Shown: positions 18,585 through 26,525 of the stretch, in pieces | Position numbering within the stretch: position 1 is the stretch's first letter | Layout: the number at the start of each line of letters is the position of its first letter | The notes under the pieces: model-generated | The model's database searches: none | Seen by the model: the letters and a program-made list of their open reading frames with translations, nothing else | What the model was told of the DNA's origin: nothing | NCBI GenBank assembly: GCA_018260475.1 | Contig: JAGLBA010000001.1 | Span: 1-64,000 of the forward strand | DNA length: 64,000 bases | Reading direction: 5' to 3' | Source of the DNA: Chryseobacterium sp. | GTDB taxonomy: Bacteria > Bacteroidota > Bacteroidia > Flavobacteriales > Weeksellaceae | Program-made: the position numbers and the translations under genes

Positions 18585-18680
18585 GGCGAATCCTGCGCGG
18601 CGCGGGCTGAGCGGAGCTCGTTTTGCGAGGAGGAACGACGAACAAAACAGCGGGAGCGGAGCACGCACAAGCCGCCCAAA
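18585..18680 (+). repeat. Dispersed intergenic repeat, family A, copy 1
   Basis: A GC-rich 96-base element in the gap between divergent genes (amidase and folC). It begins GGCGAAT, contains GAGCGGAGCTCGTTTTG, then GAGGAGGAACGACGA, then CAAAACAGCGGGAGCGGAGC, and ends GCCGCCCAAA. GTTTTG and CAAAAC form a hairpin around the conserved GAGGAGGAACGA loop. The same element recurs at 56034 and 59198 in the same orientation. Confidence 0.85.
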
Positions 18681-18729
18681 AAATTGAAATTTATTTCGTG
18701 GTTCGGATTTCTTTGATGATTTTTGCACT

Positions 18730-19968
18730 ATGACACAGGAAGAATATAAAAATGCCGTGAAATGGCTCTTCGTGCAGATGCCAAACTACCAGCGGGACGG
18801 ACAAAGCGCGTACAAACCGGGACTGGATAACATCCGGAAGCTCTGCGAGTTTTTCGGGAATCCGCAAGAAAAATTGCAAATGGTACACATCGGCGGTACA
18901 AACGGCAAAGGTTCGACGAGTAATATGCTGGCTTCGGTGTTGCAAGAAGCGGGATATAGCGTGGGGCTTTATAATTCTCCGCACTTGGTGGATTTTACCG
19001 AGCGCATAAAAATAAACGGGCAATACTGCGACAAGGAATTTGTTTTTGACTTTATCCAAATGCTGAAAGGCATCCCGGAAGAGATAAGGCCTTCTTTTTT
19101 TGAGTTTACTACGGTGATGGCTTTTGAATATTTCCGTCAGAAAAAGGTGGATGTCGCCATAATTGAGGTTGGTCTCGGCGGGCGGCTGGATTCCACCAAT
19201 ATCATACAGCCGTTGGTCTCGGCAATTACGAATGTCTCGCTGGACCACCAAAATATCCTCGGTGAAACGGTAGAGGAAATCGCAAGGGAAAAAGCGGGAA
19301 TTATAAAATCAGGAATTGCCGTGGTATCCGGAGAGGAAAATTTCAGCGTAAAAAAAATAATCTCCGACACGGCGAACGAAAAAGGTTCGGCTTTTATAGA
19401 TGCTTCTGTGGTTAAAAACACTTTTGAAAGTGATTTGAAAGGTCAGTATCAACAAAAAAATATAAAAGTGGTACTCGCGCTTGTGGAGGAACTGCGCCAA
19501 CAAGGCTTCGTGATTTCAGAAAATGCTATGAAGGATGGATTTATGAATGTACGTAAAAATACTGGCTTCATAGGTAGGTGGACTATTTTTTCGGAACAAC
19601 CGCTCACGATTTGCGATACCGCGCACAACCAAGCTGGCTTGGAAGAGGTTTTTGCACAGTTGAACAGCATCCCGAAATTCAAACATATAGTTTTAGGATT
19701 TGTGAATGATAAGAAAATAGAAGGTGTTTTGGAAATTTTACCGAAAAATGCGCGGTACTATTTTGTGAAACCAGCCACCGACCGCGGCCGAAATCCGCGG
19801 GAGTACGAGGACTTGCTAAAAAATTCTAAAATTATTTATGATATTTTTGAAACAGTAGAGGGTGGCTATCTTTCTGCAAAACAAAATGTTAAGGTAGGAG
19901 AAATGATTTACATAGGCGGAAGCAACTTCGTAGTGGGAGAATTCCTCGAAAAATATTTGGAGAATTAG
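18730..19968 (+). CDS. folC: Bifunctional folylpolyglutamate/dihydrofolate synthase
   Basis: 412 residues of the Mur-ligase-like family; it adds glutamate to (dihydro)folate with ATP. Seen are the P-loop HIGGTNGKGSTSNML (about 53-67), the folate loop YNSPHLVDFTERI, EVGLGGRLDSTN, the carbamylated-Lys region REKAGIIKSG, and CDTAHNQAGL in the C-terminal domain. The start at 18730 is the first ATG after repeat A1. The tRNA-Val promoter begins inside its last codons. Confidence 0.95.
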   Translation: MTQEEYKNAVKWLFVQMPNYQRDGQSAYKPGLDNIRKLCEFFGNPQEKLQMVHIGGTNGKGSTSNMLASVLQEAGYSVGLYNSPHLVDFTERIKINGQYCDKEFVFDFIQMLKGIPEEIRPSFFEFTTVMAFEYFRQKKVDVAIIEVGLGGRLDSTNIIQPLVSAITNVSLDHQNILGETVEEIAREKAGIIKSGIAVVSGEENFSVKKIISDTANEKGSAFIDASVVKNTFESDLKGQYQQKNIKVVLALVEELRQQGFVISENAMKDGFMNVRKNTGFIGRWTIFSEQPLTICDTAHNQAGLEEVFAQLNSIPKFKHIVLGFVNDKKIEGVLEILPKNARYYFVKPATDRGRNPREYEDLLKNSKIIYDIFETVEGGYLSAKQNVKVGEMIYIGGSNFVVGEFLEKYLEN

Positions 19969-19986
19969 AAAAAGTTTGTATCTTTG
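19957..19986 (+). promoter_or_regulatory. Promoter of tRNA-Val
   Basis: TTG (19957-19959), a 19-base spacer and TATCTTTG (19979-19986) match the consensus exactly. The tRNA starts 32 bases further. The -33 element lies inside the folC coding sequence. Confidence 0.8.
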
Positions 19987-20017
19987 CCACACGAAAATTT
20001 GATAATTCAAATTTATC

Positions 20018-20095
20018 GGGCTCTTAGCTCAGTTGGTTCAGAGCATCTGGTTTACACCCAGAGGGTCGGGGGTTCGAATCCCTCAGGGCCCACCA
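20018..20095 (+). tRNA. tRNA-Val (anticodon TAC), CCA encoded
   Basis: A full cloverleaf: acceptor GGGCTCT/AGGGCCC, D-arm GCTC...GAGC, anticodon stem TCTGG/CCAGA around TTTACAC (anticodon TAC), T-arm GGGGG-TTCGAAT-CCCTC, and 3' CCA in the DNA. The three tRNAs at 22.8-23.1 kb do not encode CCA. Confidence 0.97.
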
Positions 20096-20128
20096 ATAAG
20101 GCCGCTCAACAGAGCGGTCTTATTTTTT
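20095..20128 (+). terminator. Terminator after tRNA-Val
   Basis: AATAAGGCCGCTC, loop AACA, GAGCGGTCTTATT, then T7. The 13-bp stem with one G-U pair begins at the last base of the encoded CCA. Confidence 0.92.
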
Positions 20129-20396
20129 TATGTAGTATGCACTTTATTTGACTGGTTTTGGTTAATATTAAAGTGATTGTAAAACCCTATAGAAGTGCGA
20201 CTTCAAAAAAATTTAGCAAAACAATTATGGCGATACAGGCAAAGAAAAAGCTTGGCAAATAAAATAAATCTAAGTATTTCAATCGAAATCTGAAGCTCTG
20301 TTCCGTGAGCTACATATAAAGAAATGGAAGAGCCGAATTTAAATTGAAAAAATTATAAATTCGAATAATTAGCTCACTGCCGCCTACTTCATTTAC
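20129..20396. other. Intergenic stretch with no recognisable gene
   Basis: About 270 AT-rich bases between the tRNA-Val terminator and a second plus-strand terminator. The longest plus-strand reading starts are a dozen codons (such as MAIQAKKKLGK at about 20227). I could not match any frame to a known family. Because a terminator follows at 20397, a small RNA or a decayed gene could lie here, but no convincing promoter was found. Confidence 0.4.
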
Positions 20397-20427
20397 CTCC
20401 TACACAAAGAATGTGCAGGAGTTTTTT
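20397..20427 (+). terminator. Terminator upstream of the catalase gene
   Basis: CTCCTACACA, loop AAGAA, TGTGCAGGAG (one A-C mismatch) followed by T6. It is orientated on the plus strand with no recognised gene just before it. Confidence 0.75.
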
Positions 20428-20468
20428 GTGGATTGTATGGCAATATCACAAAATATGTTAAAATCTTT

Positions 20469-20497
20469 TTGTGCAGGTATTTTTTTGGCTAAGTTTA
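20469..20497 (+). promoter_or_regulatory. Putative catalase promoter
   Basis: TTG at 20469-20471, an 18-base spacer and TAAGTTTA (20490-20497, one mismatch to TAnnTTTG), 35 bases before the catalase ATG. No regulator site was recognised. Confidence 0.5.
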
Positions 20498-20532
20498 CAT
20501 CACAAATATTGTCATATTAAAATACACATATC

Positions 20533-22650
20533 ATGAACAAACCAATCAACCCGAAAGAGGAACAGATGAAACAGTATCTGTCCGACAATACCGGAAAAAT
20601 CATGACCACTAACGATGGCGTGCCGGTTTTTGATAACAACAACACTTTGCGTGCCGGCGAGCGCGGTCCTGCGTTGCAGCAAGACCATATTTATTTCGAT
20701 AAAATGATGCATTTCGACCGCGAGCGTATCCCGGAAAGAGTGGTGCACGCGAGAGGTAGTGGCGCACACGGCGTTTTCGAGATGAATGAAGATATTTCGC
20801 AATACACTTCCGCGAAATTTTTGCAAAAAGGTACAAAAACACCTGTTTTTGTAAGATTTTCTACCGTTGCCGGTTTCAAAGGCTCTACCGATTTGGCAAG
20901 GGATGTTCGCGGGTTCTCCGTTAAATTCTATACCGAAGATGGTAATTATGACTTAGTTGGGAACAACATCCCGGTATTTTTCATTCAAGATGCGATGAAT
21001 TTCCCAGATTTGATCCATGCTGTGAAGCCTGAGCCAAACCGCGAAATTCCACAGGCAGCAAGTGCGCATGATACTTTTTGGGATTTTATTTCCCTAATGC
21101 CGGAATCTGCGCATATGATAATGTGGGCGATGTCCGACCGTGCTATTCCGCGTTCTTATAGAATGATGGAAGGTTTTGGCGTGCATACTTTCAAGTTGGT
21201 AAACAGGGAGGGTAAGGGCACTTTCGTGAAATTCCACTGGAAACCAAAATTAGGCGTGCATTCCGTGGCGTGGAACGAGGCGCAAAAAATTTCCGGATTT
21301 AATTCCGATTTCCATCGCCAAGATCTTTGGGAAAATATCGAAGCAGGCAATTTCCCACAATGGGATTTGGGCGTGCAGTTAATCCCAGAGGAAGATGAAT
21401 TAAAATATTCTTTCGATATTCTCGATGCTACGAAACTGATTCCTGAGGAAGTAATTCCGGTGCAAATTGTAGGAACCATGACTTTGAATAAAAACCCTGA
21501 GAATTTCTTCGCTGAAACCGAACAAGTAGCGTTCGATCCAGGTAGAGTGGTTCCGGGAATTGATTTTTCTAATGACCCACTTTTGCAAGGTAGAATTTTA
21601 TCCTACATGGATACCCAAAACTACCGTTTGGGAGGCCCTAACTTCCACGAACTTCCAATTAACCAATCTATTAATAAGAAATCTAACAATCAAAAAGATG
21701 GTTTCGGAAGAATGGATGTATTGAAAGGCGATGTGAGTTATTTCCCGAACAGCAAAGCGTCTGGATGCCCATATCAAGCGATGTTGAATGGTGAAGAAGG
21801 CTACCAAAGCCACAAGGAGCCGGTAGATGGCAAGAAAGTCCGTGCAAGGTCTGAATCCTTTGCAGACCACTTCTCACAAGCGAGATTGTTCTTCCGTTCC
21901 CAAACAACTGCTGAACAGGAGCATATCATCAATGCTTATACCTTTGAACTAAGCAAAGTAAACGATCCAAAAATCCGCGAACGTGAATTGGCGATTTTGA
22001 ATAAAATTGATAAAGAATTGGCCGCAAAAGTTGGTAGCAACTTGAATATCGTTCCACCGACTGAGCTAGACGAACTGACTTTGAAATTTGTAAAACAAAA
22101 TCACCCGAACTACACTGGTAATTTGGTTAATACCGAGGTGGAAAAATCTGAGGCACTTTCCATGGCTGTGAAGCCGGGCGAAGGAACGCTGAAAACCCGC
22201 CAGATTGCATTTTTGGTAGAAGAGGGCGTGTCCAAAGCGAGTGTGGATACCATGAAGTCGGCCATAGAAGCTGAAGGCGCAAAAGCAGTTTTGATTTCTG
22301 GCAAACCGGGCTATATGAAGTTTGCAGAAGGCGGTACCCAGAACATCGAACACACTTACCGTACCGAAGCCAGCGTGCTTTATGATGCAGTATATACCCC
22401 TACGGGTCAATCTGTTGAGAAATTGGCGCAAACACCGGAGTACTTCCAGTTCATCCAAGAGGCTTACAAGCACTGTAAAGTGGTAGCCTTCGCTGATGGC
22501 GCAGAAACTTTGGCGGAGAAATCTCACTTGCAAAAAGATGAGGGCGTGATCTTGCAAACAGACAATGCCGGCTGGATCTCTACCTTCGTAGAAAAAGCCA
22601 AGCAACACCGCCTGTGGGATTTAGAAAAATCAAGAAATATTCCTTCTTAA
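20533..22650 (+). CDS. katE: Large-subunit (HPII-type) catalase
   Basis: 705 residues, the length of clade-2 catalases. The heme domain has the distal His in ERVVHARGSGAHG, VRFSTVAG..GSTDLARDVRG, IQDAMNFPDLIHAVKPEPN and the proximal Tyr in RILSYMDTQNYRLG. The C-terminal ~150 residues form the DJ-1/PfpI-like domain found only in large catalases (RQIAFLVEEGVSKASVD onward). It converts hydrogen peroxide to water and oxygen. It is monocistronic, with terminators on both sides. No signal peptide, so probably cytoplasmic. Confidence 0.96.
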   Translation: MNKPINPKEEQMKQYLSDNTGKIMTTNDGVPVFDNNNTLRAGERGPALQQDHIYFDKMMHFDRERIPERVVHARGSGAHGVFEMNEDISQYTSAKFLQKGTKTPVFVRFSTVAGFKGSTDLARDVRGFSVKFYTEDGNYDLVGNNIPVFFIQDAMNFPDLIHAVKPEPNREIPQAASAHDTFWDFISLMPESAHMIMWAMSDRAIPRSYRMMEGFGVHTFKLVNREGKGTFVKFHWKPKLGVHSVAWNEAQKISGFNSDFHRQDLWENIEAGNFPQWDLGVQLIPEEDELKYSFDILDATKLIPEEVIPVQIVGTMTLNKNPENFFAETEQVAFDPGRVVPGIDFSNDPLLQGRILSYMDTQNYRLGGPNFHELPINQSINKKSNNQKDGFGRMDVLKGDVSYFPNSKASGCPYQAMLNGEEGYQSHKEPVDGKKVRARSESFADHFSQARLFFRSQTTAEQEHIINAYTFELSKVNDPKIRERELAILNKIDKELAAKVGSNLNIVPPTELDELTLKFVKQNHPNYTGNLVNTEVEKSEALSMAVKPGEGTLKTRQIAFLVEEGVSKASVDTMKSAIEAEGAKAVLISGKPGYMKFAEGGTQNIEHTYRTEASVLYDAVYTPTGQSVEKLAQTPEYFQFIQEAYKHCKVVAFADGAETLAEKSHLQKDEGVILQTDNAGWISTFVEKAKQHRLWDLEKSRNIPS

Positions 22651-22670
22651 TTTTAGATTTTCATAGAAAT

Positions 22671-22706
22671 AAAAACATCCGCTGAAAAGTGGATGTTTTT
22701 ATTTTG
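22671..22706 (+). terminator. Terminator after katE
   Basis: AAAAACATCC, loop GCTGAAAAGT, GGATGTTTTT. The hairpin begins 20 bases after the katE stop. Confidence 0.88.
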
Positions 22707-22744
22707 CTAATAATTTAATAAATCACAATCTAAAATTAAGAAGC

Positions 22745-22780
22745 AAAAAACCCTGAAAATCAAATGCTTTTCAGGGTTTT
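22745..22780 (-). terminator. Terminator of the Leu-Gly-Leu tRNA operon
   Basis: AAAACCCTGAAAA and TTTTCAGGGTTTT form a 13-bp stem 4 bases past the last tRNA on the minus strand, followed by T residues in that direction. Confidence 0.9.
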
Positions 22781-22783
22781 AAG

Positions 22784-22867
22784 TACTCCGGACGGGACTT
22801 GAACCCGTACATCCTTGCGGATACAGGATTTTAAGTCCTGCGTGTCTACCAATTCCACCACCAGAGC
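22784..22867 (-). tRNA. tRNA-Leu (anticodon TAA)
   Basis: 84 bases on the minus strand. Acceptor GCTCTGG pairs with CCGGAGT; anticodon loop CTTAAAA lies in the CAGGA/TCCTG stem. A long variable arm (ATCCGCAAGGAT) marks a class II tRNA. CCA is not encoded. Confidence 0.95.
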
Positions 22868-22908
22868 AGATACAAAAAAAGAAGTTCATTACAAACTTCT
22901 TCTCTTTG

Positions 22909-22981
<73 letters not shown>

Positions 22982-23018
22982 GAATGGGAACAGCTTGGTT
23001 ACTGTTCCGGTTTGGTTG

Positions 23019-23100
23019 TGCGGATGAAGGGACTCGAACCCCCACGCCGTGAAGCACCAGATCCTAAGTCTGGCGTGGCTACCAATTACACCACATCCGC
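23019..23100 (-). tRNA. tRNA-Leu (anticodon TAG)
   Basis: 82 bases on the minus strand. Acceptor GCGGATG/CATCCGC, anticodon stem CCAGA/TCTGG around CTTAGGA, long variable arm, T-loop GGTTCGAGTCC. CCA is not encoded. First tRNA of the three-tRNA transcript. Confidence 0.95.
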
Positions 23101-23137
23101 TAATTTTAAAAAGAACTTCTTGTTCGTTTTGTGAGTG

Positions 23138-23169
23138 CAAATATATGCTTTTTTTGAATTATCCCGCAA
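23138..23169 (-). promoter_or_regulatory. Promoter of the tRNA-Leu/Gly/Leu operon
   Basis: On the minus strand TTG (complement of 23167-23169), 21-base spacer, TATATTTG (complement of 23138-23145), 37 bases before the first tRNA. Confidence 0.7.
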
Positions 23170-23266
23170 ACTTTTTTTAGGAAAAAAAGTAAAAATTATT
23201 ATCTACATCATTTACCGAAGTCTATATTATTTCTTATTTTTACAATCAATTAAAAAAACAAAATAT

Positions 23267-23659
23267 ATGGAACTACAAGGTACGGTAAAAAAAATAACTG
23301 ATATCCAGACATTTGCGAGCGGATTTCAAAAAAGAGAGCTTATTCTGATGACACAGGAGCAATATCCTCAGCCAATCAGCATCGAATTTTTGCAAGATAA
23401 AATATCCCTGCTGGATAATGTTTCCGAAGGACAAGATGTGAAAGTAGGCATCAATATCCGTGGCCGCGAGTGGACTTCGCCACAAAACGAGGTGAAATAT
23501 TTCAACTCCATCACGGGTTGGAGAATCGAAAAACTGCCTGCCGGAACTGCACAAAACGAGCCTACGCAAGCGACACAAAACGAACCGGTAGCCAATACTC
23601 CTGCGGCATCAGACGATAACCCCTTCCGGGATGACGAGGATGACGACCTACCTTTTTAA
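23267..23659 (+). CDS. DUF3127 protein (OB-fold/SSB-like)
   Basis: 130 residues from the ATG at 23267; upstream in-frame codons read low-complexity, so the longer frame is not used. A single small beta domain (MELQGTVKKITDIQTFASGF to FNSITGWRIEKL) is followed by a Gln/Asn/Pro linker and an acidic tail ending DDNPFRDDEDDDLPF. The domain matches DUF3127. The DDLPF tail mimics the tail of single-strand DNA-binding protein, which docks repair proteins. A DNA-related role is inferred from this tail. Confidence 0.8.
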   Translation: MELQGTVKKITDIQTFASGFQKRELILMTQEQYPQPISIEFLQDKISLLDNVSEGQDVKVGINIRGREWTSPQNEVKYFNSITGWRIEKLPAGTAQNEPTQATQNEPVANTPAASDDNPFRDDEDDDLPF

Positions 23660-23712
23660 TTAAAAAATAAACCTATATAATATTTGATCCTGCAATCGTG
23701 GGATCGTTTTTT

Positions 23713-24348
23713 ATGCAATACCTCGATAAAAACGAAATTTCTTTCCCTGATCCAGAAGTCTACCATCCACCGGGTGGCCTCATTGCTATCGGCGGAGATT
23801 TATCGGCGCAGCGATTGCTACTCGCCTACCAACTGGGGATTTTCCCGTGGTATGATCCGGGTGAGGAAATTCTTTGGTGGTCGCCGGATCCACGGTTTGT
23901 GCTTTTGCCTGATGAAGTAAAAATTTCTAAATCAATGAGAAAAATCCTGAGAGATGGAATCTTTACTTTCACCGAAAATAAATGTTTTGAGGAAGTGATC
24001 AGGAATTGCGCCACTGCACCACGCGACGGACAGGACGGCACCTGGATTTCCGAGGAATTGATTTCAGGCTTTGTTGAACTTCACAAAACGGGAATCGCGA
24101 GAAGTATAGAAGTCTGGCAAAATTCCGAGTTAGTAGGCGGCTTTTATGGCTTGGAAGTGGGACGCGTATTTTGTGGTGAAAGTATGTTTTCCAAAGTGAG
24201 CAATGCCTCCAAAGCAGGATTTTTAGATTTTGTATTGAGGAATCAGAATCATTATGAACTCATCGATTGCCAAGTGCATTCCGCCCATTTGGAAAGTTTG
24301 GGCGCTAAACATATTCCGAAGCTGGATTTCTTAGAGTTTCTCCAATAA
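23713..24348 (+). CDS. aat: Leucyl/phenylalanyl-tRNA-protein transferase
   Basis: 211 residues from the ATG at 23713 (MQYLDKNEISFPDPE). It transfers Leu or Phe from tRNA to proteins with N-terminal Arg or Lys, marking them for ClpAP/ClpS degradation. Family motifs present are GLIAIGGDLS, LAYQLGIFPWYDPGE, LWWSPDPRFVL, GFYGLEVGRVFCGESMFS and the C-terminal LIDCQVHSAHLESLGA. Likely co-transcribed with the DUF3127 gene 53 bases upstream. It ends at a shared terminator. Confidence 0.95.
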   Translation: MQYLDKNEISFPDPEVYHPPGGLIAIGGDLSAQRLLLAYQLGIFPWYDPGEEILWWSPDPRFVLLPDEVKISKSMRKILRDGIFTFTENKCFEEVIRNCATAPRDGQDGTWISEELISGFVELHKTGIARSIEVWQNSELVGGFYGLEVGRVFCGESMFSKVSNASKAGFLDFVLRNQNHYELIDCQVHSAHLESLGAKHIPKLDFLEFLQ

Positions 24349-24352
24349 AATA

Positions 24353-24383
24353 AAAAGGGCTGCGTATTATGCAGCCCTTTTTG
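24353..24383. terminator. Bidirectional terminator between aat and the DUF5689 gene
   Basis: AAAAAGGGCTGC, a 7-base loop, GCAGCCCTTTTT, between convergent genes. Confidence 0.92.
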
Positions 24384-24401
24384 GTTATTAAAAGTCTAAG
24401 A

Positions 24402-26510
24402 TTATTTCACTCCTTTTATTTGGAAATTATCAATCTCCCAAATGGTGGAAGCACCGGCTACGGAAGTGTACTTCACAGCAACTGTAACATTTTTACCTGT
24501 GAATGCCTTCAAACTCACATTCCCTGAACTCACCCAGCCACCGAATGCAGCAAGGTCGGTATCCAGCATCGGGTTCAGCTTAGTCCAAGTAGTGGTAGAT
24601 GGCGTTCCGGTATAGTTTTCGGTAGCGTACACCTCGATAGGTTTGCCATCATAGCGGGCATCGGTCTCAAAAGAAAGGAATCCATCAGAATATCCTGCCA
24701 AAGAAACTGGTTTTGCCAGCACGAGCCAGTCTTCGTTTGCCAGTCGCTTCCCATCCATCATCGCACTTGGCGCAGGGTTTCCGAAAGTCGTAGTTGCCCA
24801 TGTGGCTGCACCGCTCACATTCACGGCCGTCCAGTTGCCTAAGGTTGCAAAATCATCCTTAAACAATGTAACACCGTTGATTTTTGGTGGCAAAGAGCCG
24901 TCGCATCTTGGTTTATCCAAATCGATGTCACGAAGTTTGGTAATCCAAAGTTGATAAACGCCGTTGTACACGCTCAGGATAGCGTACACATCGCCACGAC
25001 CTGGGTCTATTTCAGTATTATTTGCCAGCATTGGGAAGTCTCTATTTCCAAAATTTGCTTTCCCGCTGGTTCTCAGTATGATGGTGTTTCCGGCACAATC
25101 CTGAAGTGTGCGGTTGGTCGCCGCTGTACCGTCGGCATAAGTTTTATGGAGGTCAGCATCTATAAATTGTAGGCTTTTTATTTTAATCCATTTGCCGACA
25201 TCCTGCGGTGTAAGGTTCGTCAGGGTTTTCTCCATCGGAACGATGTTGGTAATTGGTGTTTCAATAGCGAAGAAATGATTGAAAATCCTGGTAGGATCTA
25301 TCTGGCCGAAGCGCATAACTCCCGAACTATCTTTATATAAATCCCCAATTTGGAGCTCCCCATTTACATTTTCAATGTAGAGGTCTTTCAAATTAATCGT
25401 CAAAGTCCTTCCCACTTGAAATCTTCTATCCAAATAGAGGTCTGCCAGATTGATGTTTACGCGGATTCCGCCACTGGCATCTTCTATATAGAAATATTTG
25501 TAAAGGTTGCCTGTCTCATCATTGGCAGTTACTTTTCCAGTGATGTTTAGGTTTTCAGTAATCTGTGCCAAACTGTTTTTGTAATGTGCTTTTGCTTCTG
25601 CCACGGTGATGGTTTTCGCAGTATTATCGGCGGTGCAAGGTGCGCTTTTTATTCCATCTAATCTTGGGAAGCTATCCATTTTCAAATCGGAATCGCGAAC
25701 GATATAAAACTGATACACAGAGTTATATTTACTTAAAATTCCTACGAAATCACCATTTCCGGCTGGCATCGTTTTGGAAGCGAAAGAGGCATAGCCGCTA
25801 TTTCGAACCACACGGGTGGAGATTGAAGCCTTTGTAGGGTCGATGATTCTTCTGTCCACACTGGTGCCTTCCGGCGCATACTGCATACACAAAACCGACT
25901 GGTCAAACTCGGCATTTTTTATTTTAACCAAAACTCCCAAATATTGGTCTGCTGCAGTCCCCAATTCATTCAAAGTCATGACTTTTGGAACAATGGTTTC
26001 GCGTTTGTCGCAAGAGCGGATGATGGTAGAAGGAACTAGCTTCTCAGGAATTCTGGAAACTTCCGTAGGATTGGTTTCGGTGCCGTTGAGTTTCCCCAAC
26101 TGCATGAGACCGCCATATTCCCCAATGGTAAGGCCAGCGAGTTTGATGTAAATTTTTGATCCCTGAGAATAGCTCAGGTAGGTACTCACGGCATCTACAG
26201 CGATGGTAAACCCTTGCGTAGGATTTTCTGGCTTATCCTGAATATAAATGGTTTTGTAGATATTGCCCGTCTCATCCGAAGAAGAAACAAAACCCTCGAT
26301 AATGTCTTTGGAATCCGCCGGAAAGGTATAAACCGAATTTTTTGTATAAAGCGCTTTCACCTGTGCCAAGGTGAGTGTAGGCGTAAGCTGGGCGCACTGT
26401 CCGGCGGTGATATCCGGCGTATTGTAATTCTCGTCATGTACGCATCCCGTGAGGAACATGGCAGCAAATGCAAAGAAAAATACCTTTATATATGATTGTA
26501 AATTTTTCAT
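24402..26510 (-). CDS. DUF5689 lipoprotein with C-terminal jelly-roll (choice-of-anchor-J-like) domain
   Basis: 702 residues. A lipoprotein signal with lipobox FLTGC (Cys 23) places it on an outer membrane leaflet. Two similar blocks of about 200 residues follow (each with DETGNIYK or DETGNLYK, IYIQD/FYIED, and IKLAGLTIGEYGG or INLKDLYIENVNG). These are DUF5689 domains, which resemble OB-folds seen in extracellular nucleases. The last ~160 residues (FKDDFATLGNWTAVNVSG onward) form a jelly-roll of the choice-of-anchor type. It lies 15 bases downstream of the TonB receptor gene, so the two form one operon. Confidence 0.87.
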   Translation of the reverse strand: MKNLQSYIKVFFFAFAAMFLTGCVHDENYNTPDITAGQCAQLTPTLTLAQVKALYTKNSVYTFPADSKDIIEGFVSSSDETGNIYKTIYIQDKPENPTQGFTIAVDAVSTYLSYSQGSKIYIKLAGLTIGEYGGLMQLGKLNGTETNPTEVSRIPEKLVPSTIIRSCDKRETIVPKVMTLNELGTAADQYLGVLVKIKNAEFDQSVLCMQYAPEGTSVDRRIIDPTKASISTRVVRNSGYASFASKTMPAGNGDFVGILSKYNSVYQFYIVRDSDLKMDSFPRLDGIKSAPCTADNTAKTITVAEAKAHYKNSLAQITENLNITGKVTANDETGNLYKYFYIEDASGGIRVNINLADLYLDRRFQVGRTLTINLKDLYIENVNGELQIGDLYKDSSGVMRFGQIDPTRIFNHFFAIETPITNIVPMEKTLTNLTPQDVGKWIKIKSLQFIDADLHKTYADGTAATNRTLQDCAGNTIILRTSGKANFGNRDFPMLANNTEIDPGRGDVYAILSVYNGVYQLWITKLRDIDLDKPRCDGSLPPKINGVTLFKDDFATLGNWTAVNVSGAATWATTTFGNPAPSAMMDGKRLANEDWLVLAKPVSLAGYSDGFLSFETDARYDGKPIEVYATENYTGTPSTTTWTKLNPMLDTDLAAFGGWVSSGNVSLKAFTGKNVTVAVKYTSVAGASTIWEIDNFQIKGVK

Positions 26511-26525
26511 TATTTCTAAATGGTG

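Noticed and set aside
18585..18680. Repeat A1 considered as a riboswitch of folC
   Set aside because: The same sequence occurs near unrelated genes and beside a gene end, so a folate-specific role is unlikely.
20018..20427. tRNA-Val as an attachment site for an integrated island
   Set aside because: No integrase and no second copy of the tRNA 3' end were found in the window.
22066..22608. A 180-codon minus-strand frame inside katE
   Set aside because: Shadow of the catalase C-terminal domain; no start context or family match.
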